A stretch of DNA of 21,839 bases, taken from contig JADGJT010000356.1 of the NCBI GenBank assembly GCA_027604005.1, positions 1 to 21,839 on the forward strand, given 5' to 3'. The stretch is from Dinochytrium kinnereticum (taxonomy: Eukaryota > Chytridiomycota > Chytridiomycetes > Chytridiales > Chytridiaceae). Of this stretch, positions 10,401 through 19,942 are shown in pieces. Position 1 is the stretch's first letter; every line of letters starts with the position of its first letter. Position numbers and translations under genes: made by a program. The notes below the pieces were generated by a model. The model ran no database searches. It saw only the letters and a list, made by a program, of their open reading frames with translations, and was not told the origin of the DNA.

Positions 10401-12757
10401 GTCTTTTTTATCCTTTCGAGCTTTACAATGACGCAGGAATGTTTGCTTTAACCAGTCTCAAAAGCCGATACATTTATGACGAAATCACCGCTGAGGTATG
10501 AAGAGCGAAAGAAAAGCTGACTGTCTTACACACTTTAAACACATAGGTCAATCTATGCTTTGATCAGCTTATCTTTAAGATCGGTGAAAGGATATTCTCC
10601 CATTTTAAACGAATTGCTTCATAGTAAGTTTTCCTTTTGTTTTTGCTCATGTAGAAACTCTAATCTTTTTTTGTATTTCTTTGCACAGCTCGGTACTCTC
10701 TCCTGATTTTTCGAATGAGGTTGATTTCTCAAATTCTGCCGGAGTCCATTATGAGCCTCTGTTGGATCTTTATGATTTCGTAACTGGACAGAGGAATCTG
10801 AATGTTGTCTTTTATCCGATAATGATTTTAACCAATTTCGCAGCTCCTGGGTAGATCCATCGACGTGTCTTTCCTTCTCTGCCAAATGATCAACCAGTAC
10901 GTTCGGAAAAGCTTGGATGTAGCTATCAGTCGATTTGAAGGGTCCGACCTGTCGTATATTATGGTGCTGGGTCTAGTAATTTTGATGATCCATTAATCGA
11001 TACCTAGGAACTCGACTGCTTGATTAAAAGCTTGAAGAAATCGCACGAGCTTATGTCTAAGCGACTTAAACTTGATTGCTTCGACGATATATTTGCAGAA
11101 GTTAACGAGTCTCTTTCATTAACGCAAAAGCATGGTCGGATCTTGACACACATATGCTCAGAGCTTATCAATGATGTTGTCCCAAACTTCTGTTACGAGA
11201 CATCGACGAATAGGTTTTCTTTTCAAAAACCACCCACCAATCTGACGCCACTTTCTTAGGTTCGTTCGATCGTCCATTTCTTTCATAGAGCCCGTCGCCA
11301 GATCAGGTTTCGCGAAAGCTCCAACTATGTATCTCTATGGCAGCAAGGTAGATATCACTATCGTCTCCAGCTTCTCATCTCCTTCAAGTCACTTTCTGTT
11401 GCGTTCATCACCCAAAACTGCGTTTTCCGAGACTTTATCGGTGACCCACACTTCCAAACCATCCTTCGCCTTTGTGGACATCAATCTCTTCGGATAATAT
11501 CTGGGGAGATTTCGAAACATCTAAACATGCTGGTTTGATAAAAATGATTTAAGGGTTTTGTTCTGAATCCTTTTTTTTTTTCTTCTTCTCTTTTCCTTTT
11601 TATTCTGAGGGCAGATTTCACATACCATGACAGCGTACATTAATGTTATACAAAAGGGGACACCTCAGTCACTTCGTCTTCCGTTATTTGAGTACGGGAC
11701 TGAAGGTGTTTTTTTTTTTTTTTTTTGTGTTTAATTTTTCTCTTTGAGTTGTGTTTCGCGGAGGGTACTCTAACTCGTGGGTGTTAGGGACGTACGAATA
11801 TTTTCTGGCACATTTGAAGCCGTTGGTTTCATATAGGGATCTACAGGGTGAAGTGCTCCAGGCTTTTAGGGAGGTTGGAAACGCGATTCTGACAATGCGG
11901 TCGTTGAGTGAAGCTTTGGTATTAATTTCATAAAAGACTTCGGGTTCTTATAGAATATTTATTAGAAAATGCAGCTCATGTGGACCCAAATGCATGTTGG
12001 AACGCTTCCAAACATCAGTAAGTACATACACGACCTAATTCCGTGAAGCAACTGACCACAATACATAGGCGCCGATCCGGTAACTATGATTAATAACATA
12101 ATGGCACAAGTCTAACAGCGGGAAAGAAGAAACTTCCAAAAACTTGGGAAGAAAAAGCAGGAGCGGATCATAAGCAAGCATCCGACATCGCATCCTCCCT
12201 TATCCGAGATTTCCTTACCCAACTCTCCGTATCCCTAGAACAAGTCAGCGACGACTGGAAAGAAAACGAAACAAGATCACTGATGCAGAACCCGCGAGCC
12301 TTCTATCGAATCTGGTCGGCCGTACAGTTCGCATTCACCGTTCCTGCTCTTCCTAAAGCGGATTCATCGGAAAAGAACAACCTGGAGATCTTTGGAGATG
12401 GGCTGTGTTGGGGAGGGTGGGTGATCGCCGTGAATCCGACGCTTTAACCATTCTCTCAGGGGCACGTTTATATCGTTGCTGGGGCAGGTTGGGCTATTTT
12501 CGGCATTTGATTTCAATCAGCACATTGTGTCCGTCTTCAGGTCCGAAAAGAAGGCTGGCGGATTGGGAGGATCTCAGCCGGATCTTTCAGATTCCAATAG
12601 CACCATTGCAGGATCTGCATCCAGCATCAACATGGGCTCCACTGGGTCCTTGGCATCAGCGAACGTTCGACCGGATATCGCAAGCTTCCTTGAAAGTGCA
12701 AGAACCATACAGACCCTGTATGACGAGATCTTTGGCTTCATGGCCTGTGTGCCGTAG
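7457..12757 (+). CDS. CYFIP/Sra-1/PIR121 homologue, SCAR/WAVE complex subunit
   Basis: Sra-1 is the Rac-binding scaffold of the WAVE complex, which activates Arp2/3 actin branching. Predicted exons: 7457-7699, 7791-7868, 7937-8223, 8277-8508, 8590-8907, 8978-9094, 9212-9289, 9344-9391, 9436-9599, 9729-9873, 9922-10084, 10138-10214, 10276-10349, 10399-10495, 10547-10623, 10689-10803, 10844-10963, 11008-11213, 11260-11347, 11389-11532, 11615-11705, 11788-11918, 11966-12017, 12119-12416, 12460-12757. All phases join, giving 1246 aa; human CYFIP1 has 1253. Family blocks in order include [99 protein letters not shown] and FGDGLCWGG. These cover the N-terminal DUF1394/Rac1-binding part and the FragX_IP part. 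Arg203, Tyr984 and Gly988 match human Rac-contact residues Arg190, Tyr967 and Gly971. A Ser/Gly/Asn-rich stretch replaces part of the C-terminus. The junction of exons 23 and 24 and the first 60 residues are the least certain parts. Confidence 0.95.
7869..7936 (+). other. probable GC-AG intron of the CYFIP gene
   Basis: The junction CCACAG|GCACGT fits the non-canonical GC donor pattern. The intron runs 68 nt to CTTTTAG, with a branch-like TTTTAACTGAC about 32-22 nt before the end. Splicing here keeps phase 0 and gives exactly 22 residues between AIPQ and EVEK, the same count as in human CYFIP1. No nearby GT donor keeps this frame before the TGA at 7911-7913. One alternative uses GT at 7872 with an AAG acceptor near 7968, but it gives a poorer length match. 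Confidence 0.65.
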
Positions 12758-13129
12758 CAGTTTGGGTGTGTGAAAGTCTGTCGTTGACACATAAAGTACT
12801 GCTTTCTTTACATCAGCATCAGGGTGTGCTCCATCTAGGGTGAACGGATGCCTGCTTCCTGCGACCGCAGCAGAAGTTCCCTCACCCAAAGTCTTGCACC
12901 CTCCCTGTCTCTCAGTCGCATCTCCAGAACATGGAAAACTTCAGTAGCTCTGCAACTCATGCTCTTCCCAGTTCCAATTGCGCAAGAGATCTATCGCCAT
13001 CTGCATCCCCACTGATCTCCTTGCCTCAAACGAGGGTTGGCGACTGCCAGAGAACAAACAGCCACAGCTGAGAAATTCGAGTCCAAAAAAAATTCAAAAC
13101 CAACAGGAAATCCGAAAGTGCAAGGAAGG
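12758..13129. promoter_or_regulatory. CYFIP 3' end / PHD-SET 5' leader, with a possible upstream ORF
   Basis: This 372-bp spacer lies between the CYFIP stop (TAG 12755-12757) and the PHD-SET ATG. It contains a small upstream ORF at 12931-13071 (46 codons plus TGA), in a different frame from the main start and ending 58 bp before it. In the main frame, TGA at 13013-13015 closes the reading frame upstream, so the ATG at 13130 is the first usable start unless a further 5' exon exists. No TATA-like element stands out. Confidence 0.5.
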
Positions 13130-16100
13130 ATGACCTCTTCTCGAGCCGGGGGGAAGGGTGCATCCTCTGCAGCGGCACCGGCAGCCGCACCCCCATCTGA
13201 TGAGGACGCTGCAGCGGGGGAGGAGGATGGCATCATCCGCTGCATTTGTGAGTTCAACGAGGACGATGGATACACCATTCAGTGCGAAAAGTGCCATGTC
13301 TGGCAGCATGTGGCGTGCCTTGGGTTTGCGAACAATGAGGTACCTGAGCAGTTTCTTTGTGAGCGTTGCAGCCCAAGGTCATTGCATGGACTCCCTGAGG
13401 TTGGTCACTCTTTTTTCCCTTGCAATGTTTGAACTGGGACTCATTTTTTGCGTTGGGCAACTTCCAGAGAGTAAAGCACTCCCAGGCACGCCGTGGCGGC
13501 GCTAAAGGAAATCACAAGGAGAAGGAGAAGGAACGGGAGAAAGACTCTAAGGATTTAAAGTCGCGGAAAAAGGAACTACCAAATCCATCGCCAAAGAAGC
13601 ACCGTAAGGATTCGGTGGCTGAGGCAAAGCATGACAAGGATCCAAAGGATATGAAAGGGAAGGCCAAGCTTCGGGGAAAGGAAAAGGATCACAAGAATCA
13701 TAGCAAGGATAATCATTCGAGGGAGAGAGATGATGGCTCGAGGCTTCCTGGTGGTCTGCACAGTCCACCACGAAAGCGACAGCGAGAGGCGGCAATTGCA
13801 TCTTCTCAAAGAGCTCGGTTATCTTCTTTGCCTGACAAGCAGTCCAGGAACGCAGAGTTGAAGGCTTTTGGTGAAAGAACTATACCTCCTTATCCAGCCT
13901 GGCTCTCCCCCGATTTCGTCGTCCCACCTCGAAGCATTATACGCAAGTCCGAACATCCCTCGATACCCAAACTCAGCGATGCGTTTGAAACAGACTACTA
14001 CATTCACGCCCACGGTTACTCCATCACTCACTTCAACCTTTTCTCATTTGCTTCCCTTGAGTCTCATGTCGATAAGGTGTTTGCCGAGTGGGACGCTCGA
14101 CACCAGAATCCGGCCGCCCCTGGCGAAAATGGGTTAGATGGAATGGACATCGACATACCTGCCTCGACGCACAATTGTTCCTCTCACGAGGAGGATCTCT
14201 ACCCTGTTACAGAGAAGGATTTCCAGGACCAGATCTTTGCCGCTCGCGCTACTCTCGAAGACATTAATGCCGGTCATGAAGAAGGTACGAAACGCTTACG
14301 CCACATTGGACTCTTTGTGACTTCGGATGTGCCTGCAAATTCTATCATTGGCGAGATCATGGGAAGGGTGACGTCGCCCCTAGGCCTAGCTCGAAAGAGT
14401 ATTCATTCCTCCACATGGGACCCTGATACCAGGGCAACCGATCGGGAGTATAAGGGCTCGCTTTTCGATACTCAAAAGGAGTCAAAGCCGATATTGTCGT
14501 CCCTAGGGTTTTCTAATCGTCAGGCCCTTCTACCGCCCATTAATGTTGAGTGCCGTGACAGAACTCGTATTCTTCTCCCACCATTCGTTTTCCCGCATCC
14601 ATCTAGCAAACTCCTGCGGAACGGATGGCCATTGATGGTGGATTCACGGGAGGAAGGTTCTCTTGATACGGCGCGATATGCGAGATGGTTTTGCGGGTCG
14701 CATTTTGGAGAGGCGGCGACTGAAGAGAGGGCCAACGCATGCCTCCGGAGCTTCATCATTGTGCCCGATCCATCCGACGAACCTGTTTCGGAATCTTGTA
14801 TCCTGAATTGCCGATTGCGACTCGGGATTGTTTCTCTTCGGCCCTTAGCCGCTGGCGAGGAGGTTATTCTGAAATCGAATCTGGATGATTGGATGGGGTA
14901 CCCTTGCGCCTGCTCCGGAGAGCTTTGCCCAGTAGCCCCTGCGATAGCTAGCTTTGAGGAGAAAGGAGTCCTAGAAGGTTCGACCTTGCTACCAAAGGAT
15001 CTTGATGCTGGGATGGAGGACGTGGTGCCATCTGTTCCGATGTCTCTATTTACTCGAGGGGCTTTCTCTTATTTGCGAAAGGCTGAGATTGAATTAAATG
15101 GTTATGACGAGGTATTGTATATTTCGTTTTGTTTCTGGTTTTTCAATTTAATTCGTATTTTGATTGTTAAAATGCGATTTCAGAGCACAGTCGTCCCCAA
15201 GGATTCATGCAGCGACGTGGAGTCCAAAACGCCATTGCTCAATGGGGTCACGAAGCCGAAAGTATGCCCGCCTCATCATGGCGGTAAGAAGGCATGGCTG
15301 AAGCTGGCCCCTAGTACTGGAAAGCCCGCTCAGAATCATTTGAAGAGAAAGAGGGAATTCGGTAGTGACGACGATGCCGATGTAAAGGTCAGGAAGAGCT
15401 CTCTTGATCTTGCGGCCGAGGAGATCAAGAGGTCTTTCGAAAGTCCACCTCCTGCTGATTTAACTGTTCCGACAAATGGAGTGGCTATGGAGGTGTTCGA
15501 AACGGAGGAATCAGTACCACCTATCGACAGAAAGGCTACTCCGAACGTTGAAAACACGGAGAATGCTTCAATTGAACCCGAAATATCTAGCCCCATGAAG
15601 ACCGAAGCAGAAGATCAAACTCCCCCTAATCCCATCCTTATCGAAACTGAAACACCCAAACTCCCTGATCACCCGCTAACACCCTCAGGTCCTCCTTCTG
15701 TTCGAAAAGTAACGCTTAAAGATTTTGTGAAGCGTGGAATTCCAAAAACGAATCTGAGCGCTCTTACGGCACAACCCCTGATATCATCGCCTGCACCCCT
15801 GCCAGATGCTTGTGACGCCACACTTTTGCAATCCCCGACCAAGGAGAAGCATCCTTTAACTAGTACTGGCTCCAGCTCCGACCTGACTTTATTGTCGTCG
15901 AATGTTGTGATAAAGCTAGAGGAGAGCGAGGCGGTGACCGAGGCTTCGTTGCCTAAGTCTGACGATATTTTGCAAAAATACCGGAGCCTTGTTGACCGCA
16001 AACCCTCCGAGACATCTATCTTAACATTACCACCACAAATTCCTCCTTCGCATGACGTTGCTACAGAGTCTAAAGGGATGCCCAACCGATCTGCATCAAC

Positions 16101-19053
16101 CCACTCGATTACTCCTTCGACACCGCCTCAAACTACTAATACTGTGGAGGGTTATTTTTCGGTCAAATCGGATATCGACAATATCTTCAGTATGAAAAAG
16201 ACCCGTGATAGGTCTCCTGCGAGGTCACCGCCACCGCCGGTCGCTGTGGCTACCTCAACGGTAAGTGATGGACAGCACCGTCGAAATCAAGATACTACTC
16301 CAGCGCCGCGATCTGTCGAGAGGGAGAAAGAACGGGATCGAAGTGTGCCTGAGGGGATTATTCCGAGGGATCCTTTTGCTTGGGATCGCGAGAGGGATAG
16401 GAAGGGAGGGAGATCGCCACCGAATGGCTCTGGATCTTATTCTAGTGCTCCACAACCATTCGGGACACCGGGGCCTGGATTTGGCTTCCCTTCAGGGTAT
16501 CCTAGTGAAAGGGATAGGGAGAGACCTTTAGAGAGGGATTGGGATCCCAGACGGATAGATCGTGAGCGAGACCGCGATAGAGATAGATGGGATCGAGATC
16601 GCGATAGGCTTGCTCCAGGAGGGCCTGATCCTTCTTCTTTCGCATATCACGGCATGGGCGGACCGAATCCTCGATTTCCTCCACGAGGGCCTTACTTTGA
16701 TCGACCGAGAGCAGCTGGTGGAATGCTGAACGGACCTCATTACGACTTTGAGAGGGACCGTGAAAGGCCTCCGGATTTCGAACGCGAGAGGGATAGGCAT
16801 ATGCATCCAGACTTCGAGCGTGATCGGGACCGTGAGAGGGCTCCTGGACTTCATGAGGGCCCGAGAGACCGACCAGAACGTATTGAACGTGATAGATTAT
16901 TTCAGACTCATCCTATGGATCTCGACCGGGATCGGCCATTTGATGTAGAAAGAGAGAGGGATAGCTCCCGAAGGCCTTTTGCGACAGGGCCGCTCCCAAT
17001 GGATGTTGATGAACGTCCACGGAGTTTTGAGATGGAGAGAATCTCTTACGGGAGGCCATTAGATCCGCCGGCCGATCTTTCTCGTCCCCTACCTGATCTC
17101 GACCGGCCTAGTGATCGCCCTTTGCGTGAACGTCTTGGCCCGAGGGAGCGGGAACCGTGGGACCCACAGAGGGAACGTGACCGTGATCTGCGTCCCCTCC
17201 CGCTCGACCGAGATCGCGATCCACGTGCGCTACTGGACAGAGAGAAGGACCCGCGAGACCCTCGTGGCCCCCGTGACCGCCCCTCTCTATTCCGTGACCG
17301 AGAAAGGGATCGAGACCGGGATCGTGAACGGGACCGCGACAGACCGCTTGATCCCAGGGATAAAGACCGTATTAAAGATGATCCGCGTGATTTGGATCGT
17401 GAGAGAGAGAGGATCTTGCGTGAAAAAGAACGGCTCGAGAAGGATAGGTTGAGGGAGCGCGAACGGGATCCCCGGAAAGAGAGGGAACCTGTACCATTGA
17501 GGGATAGGGATCGGGATCGTGATCACCCCCCGCCTTTGCTTCGGGATCGCTTACGGGATCGGGAGAGACTTGAACGCCCTGAACGCATTGAGCGACCTGA
17601 GCGACCTGAGCGGCCCGAACGGTCTGAGCGGCCTGAGCGGCCTGAAAGACTTGAGCGTCCGGAGCGACAAGGGAAGCCACCCTCATGGATAGATGAGGGC
17701 AGGTTCTCTGGCGGCCCTAGGGACTTAAGCGGTCGTGATACGGGCGTCAATCAAAGCCCTTCTTCTGCGAGGAGGTTATCGTCCCCAAAGCTTGGGGGGT
17801 CTAGGCCCCAGTCTCCGGCTACACGCCAACGTTCTCGTAGTCCCGTAGCTCAGGCTTCTTCGGCTTTAGAACCCATAGATACCAATCTTCCAACATCTTC
17901 TGCTAAGGTGGAGCTTTCGGCCGCATCGAGGGACCCTCCTGAGAAGAGTCTTCCTCCACTTGATGTATCTTCGAGTGTCCAACCTCCGGGTAGCGGGAAG
18001 AATTCACCTGTTTCAACTCGGGGTGGAGACGGTCCGGTCTCCGCCCCTGTTTCTGCCGACGCTATTGCACCCACACCGGTCTTGAGAAAGCCGGAGGAGG
18101 AGGAGGAGGGCGAGGTGGATGAGGGCGAAATCGTTGTTGAACCTAGAAGCAGTACTCGTGGACCGATATCGGCTACTTTATCGACTGAGAAGACAACGGA
18201 TCGGATAGAGGGAAGTGGGAGAGCTCCTCCCAGATTGAATTCCGCGCCTAATCCTCCCACGAGCAATGGTGGTGGCTTGGAGAGGAGGATGTCAAGGAAT
18301 ATTAGTCCACCAAGTCGGTCCGCAGGAATTGATAGGGGCAAACCTGATTATGACGATCGGTATAGATGGGAGAGACCGAGGGAGCCGTTTCCGACTGGCC
18401 GTGGCGGAGGTCTTGGGGACCGGTACTCTAGTAGGCCAGTCCCAGGATCTCTCCCAGCGACACCTCTTGGCCCTTCTGGAGGTGGTGGTGGTATTGGCCT
18501 AGGTGGCCCTTTACCACCTCGAGGTTACCTGCCAAGAGATCGCGACCGTGACCGAGACCGTGAGAGGGAGCGTGATCGCGAAAGGGATCGTGAGCGTGAT
18601 CGTGAACGCGGGATAGGTGGCATTAGTGGTGGCGGTCGGGAACGTGAGCGAGACCTCAGAGATCGCGATCGGGACCGAGAGAGAGGCCTTGACCCTCGTG
18701 ACCGTGATCGTGAGCGTGATAGGGAGCGAGATCGTGAGAGAGATAGAGGGGATCGAATGGATCCAAGGGACATGGGGCCACCCTTAAGGAGGAGCTCTCT
18801 AGCTGCGGATCCTAGGGATCGTGATCGGAGAGGACCACTGTCTGCTAGGGGAGAGAATGTGGGGCGGAGAGAGGACTGGGATGGTGGTGGGAGTTCGTAT
18901 AGGGGCTCTCGGGGAGGATCGCCGGCGGGTGGGGCGATGCCAAGCTCTGCTACAATGAGGCCCTCTGGGGATGAGGCTGCGGAGGTTAGCGGTGGGAGGA
19001 TGACACCGCCTACGAGGAACGCTAACAGTGGTGGAGGGGCAGGTGCAACCTAG
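13130..19053 (+). CDS. PHD-finger and SET-domain protein, Set3/MLL5/SETD5-like, with long RD/RE-rich tail
   Basis: Predicted exons are 13130-13399, 13468-15111 and 15184-19053, giving 1927 aa; both introns are phase 0 GT-AG. The PHD finger (about residues 35-90) has all eight zinc ligands: CIC, CEKC, the HVAC pair and CERC. It also has the DDGY and WQH aromatics typical of H3K4me3-reading PHDs in this family. A Lys-rich linker and a KKHRK-type basic patch follow. The SET domain (about 365-576) shows HIGLFVTSDVPANSIIGEIMG, VDSREEGSLDTARYARWFC, AAGEEVIL and a post-SET-like CACSGELC. The usual NHS/RRSC motif and catalytic tyrosine are not recognisable, so it is probably inactive as a methyltransferase, as reported for yeast Set3 and MLL5. 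Residues about 1017-1470 and 1755-1832 are RD/RE-rich, with a PER-type repeat at about 1432-1467 and an acidic EEEEEGEVDEGE patch near 1610. The likely role is a chromatin-bound scaffold of a Set3-type deacetylase complex; this is inferred from family. Confidence 0.93.
15112..15183 (+). other. in-frame, stop-free 72-nt intron of the PHD-SET gene
   Basis: GACGAG|GTATTG and CGATTTCAG|AGC are good splice signals, and the sequence between them is T-rich, unlike the flanking coding sequence. Its length is a multiple of three and it has no stop, so a naive translation runs straight through. The inserted 24 residues would be strongly hydrophobic (core FCFWFFNLIRILIV), out of place just after a SET domain. 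I therefore treat it as an intron. Confidence 0.85.
16320..17682 (+). repeat. RD/RE and PER codon-repeat tract inside the PHD-SET gene
   Basis: Alternating Arg with Asp or Glu dominates, encoded by mixed CGT, CGA, CGG, CGC, AGA and AGG codons with GAT, GAC, GAG and GAA. At 17566-17670 the unit becomes Pro-Glu-Arg repeated many times. The synonymous variety suggests that the protein pattern, not recent DNA slippage, is maintained. Confidence 0.9.
18530..18770 (+). repeat. second RD/RE codon-repeat tract inside the PHD-SET gene
   Basis: A denser run of DRDRDRERERDRERD-type sequence, interrupted by a Gly-rich spacer (GIGGISGGG) near 18610-18640. It is separated from the first tract by about 850 bp of Ser/Pro/Gly-rich coding sequence. 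Confidence 0.9.
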
Positions 19054-19464
19054 CAATTGAGGGCGTATTGGATTTTTCTGTGTTGGTGGTTCCTCCCCTT
19101 TTGTAGATGGGTTAGTTTGTTCTCTCCTGCTGCTGCGTCTATCCTTTCCTAAGTTTTCTTATACATATTTTACCTCCTTTTTTTTTTTGCGTCTTCTGTG
19201 ATGTGCACCTTCAGCCTTTTTTCTTCTTCTTCCTGAAGTGAAGATTTTTGCTGGGCTCCTTTGTTGACGGTATTCAATAGTTTTTTTTCCTCTTTCCCCC
19301 TATTTTTTCTTCTTCCTTTTTTTCTTCTTTTGTTTGCTTTTTAGTTTAGATGGCTGCGTCCTTGTTTGTTTTGTTGTTTTTCCTATCTTTATCATTGTAA
19401 TAGTTTTGATCTATTCTCAAGATTCCCCCTTCCTTTCCCCTTTTCGTCCCTTTCACATGAGGAG

Positions 19465-19470
19465 AATAAA
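19465..19470 (+). terminator. candidate polyadenylation signal of the PHD-SET gene
   Basis: AATAAA lies 412 nt after the stop codon. Fungal polyadenylation signals are loose, so this is only a candidate. Confidence 0.3.
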
Positions 19471-19788
19471 AGAGTGGTTTTTATGTATTCCAGAAAGAAT
19501 TGTATGCATCAAAACTGTTTTATTTTTGTTTTTTTGTGATTCTCCTCGTTTGTTGATATAGCTTGCAAATGACGTGGGAGCAACGAGGAAGCAAAGATAA
19601 ACATACATGTTGTTGTTGGGGATGCAAAAATGCTTTGATAGGGAATTGCAGTAGCAAAAACAGATATAGGGTAAAAAGGAAATCAAGAGCGAGTAAAGAA
19701 CCAACAAAGGCACTGGAAAAGGAAACAAACGCACATCATCACAAAAAAGAAGAAAAGAGAGAGAAAACAAAGAACTGCAATAATAGCA

Positions 19789-19845
19789 AAAAAAGAAAGA
19801 AAAGAAAAGAAAAGAAAGAGAAGAAGAGAAAGAAAAAGAAATCGC
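19789..19845. repeat. polypurine (GAAAA)n-like tract
   Basis: An almost uninterrupted A/G run on the plus strand, built from AAAAG and GAAAG units, within the 3' region of the minus-strand gene. Confidence 0.85.
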
Positions 19846-19942
19846 AAAAAAAGAATCAACAATAACATTCACAACTACCTCCGTCAAACAACGAAAGGGT
19901 TAAGAGAAAAAAAACCACGAAAGACTAAAAGGAATTGATCAC

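Larger units (their letters stand above)
19054..19942. other. convergent 3' intergenic region, low complexity
   Basis: The two flanking genes end toward each other across 889 bp. The first half is T/C-rich with many T-runs. The second half is purine-rich, with GAAAA-type repeats at about 19789-19845, which would be a pyrimidine-rich 3' UTR for the minus-strand gene. AATAAA on the plus strand at 19465-19470 could serve the PHD-SET transcript, and TTTATT at 19519-19524 is AATAAA on the minus strand. I see no gene. Confidence 0.7.

Noticed and set aside
12069..12110. Possible extra small CYFIP exon ([14 protein letters not shown]) between exons 23 and 24
   Set aside because: No donor after it joins the next exon in the right phase, and it contains a good branch-point candidate (ATTAATAAC) for the longer intron 12018-12118. 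It remains the least certain junction.
16261..16275. GTAAGT donor-like sequence with a CAG 15 bp later inside the PHD-SET third exon
   Set aside because: The distance is far too short for an intron, the frame stays open and the composition is coding-like on both sides.
18525..18773. Minus-strand frame encoding Ser-Arg repeats, resembling an SR splicing factor
   Set aside because: It is the antisense reading of the Arg-Asp/Glu codon repeats of the PHD-SET gene; reversing such codons produces Ser/Arg runs automatically. No start context, exon structure or RRM is present.
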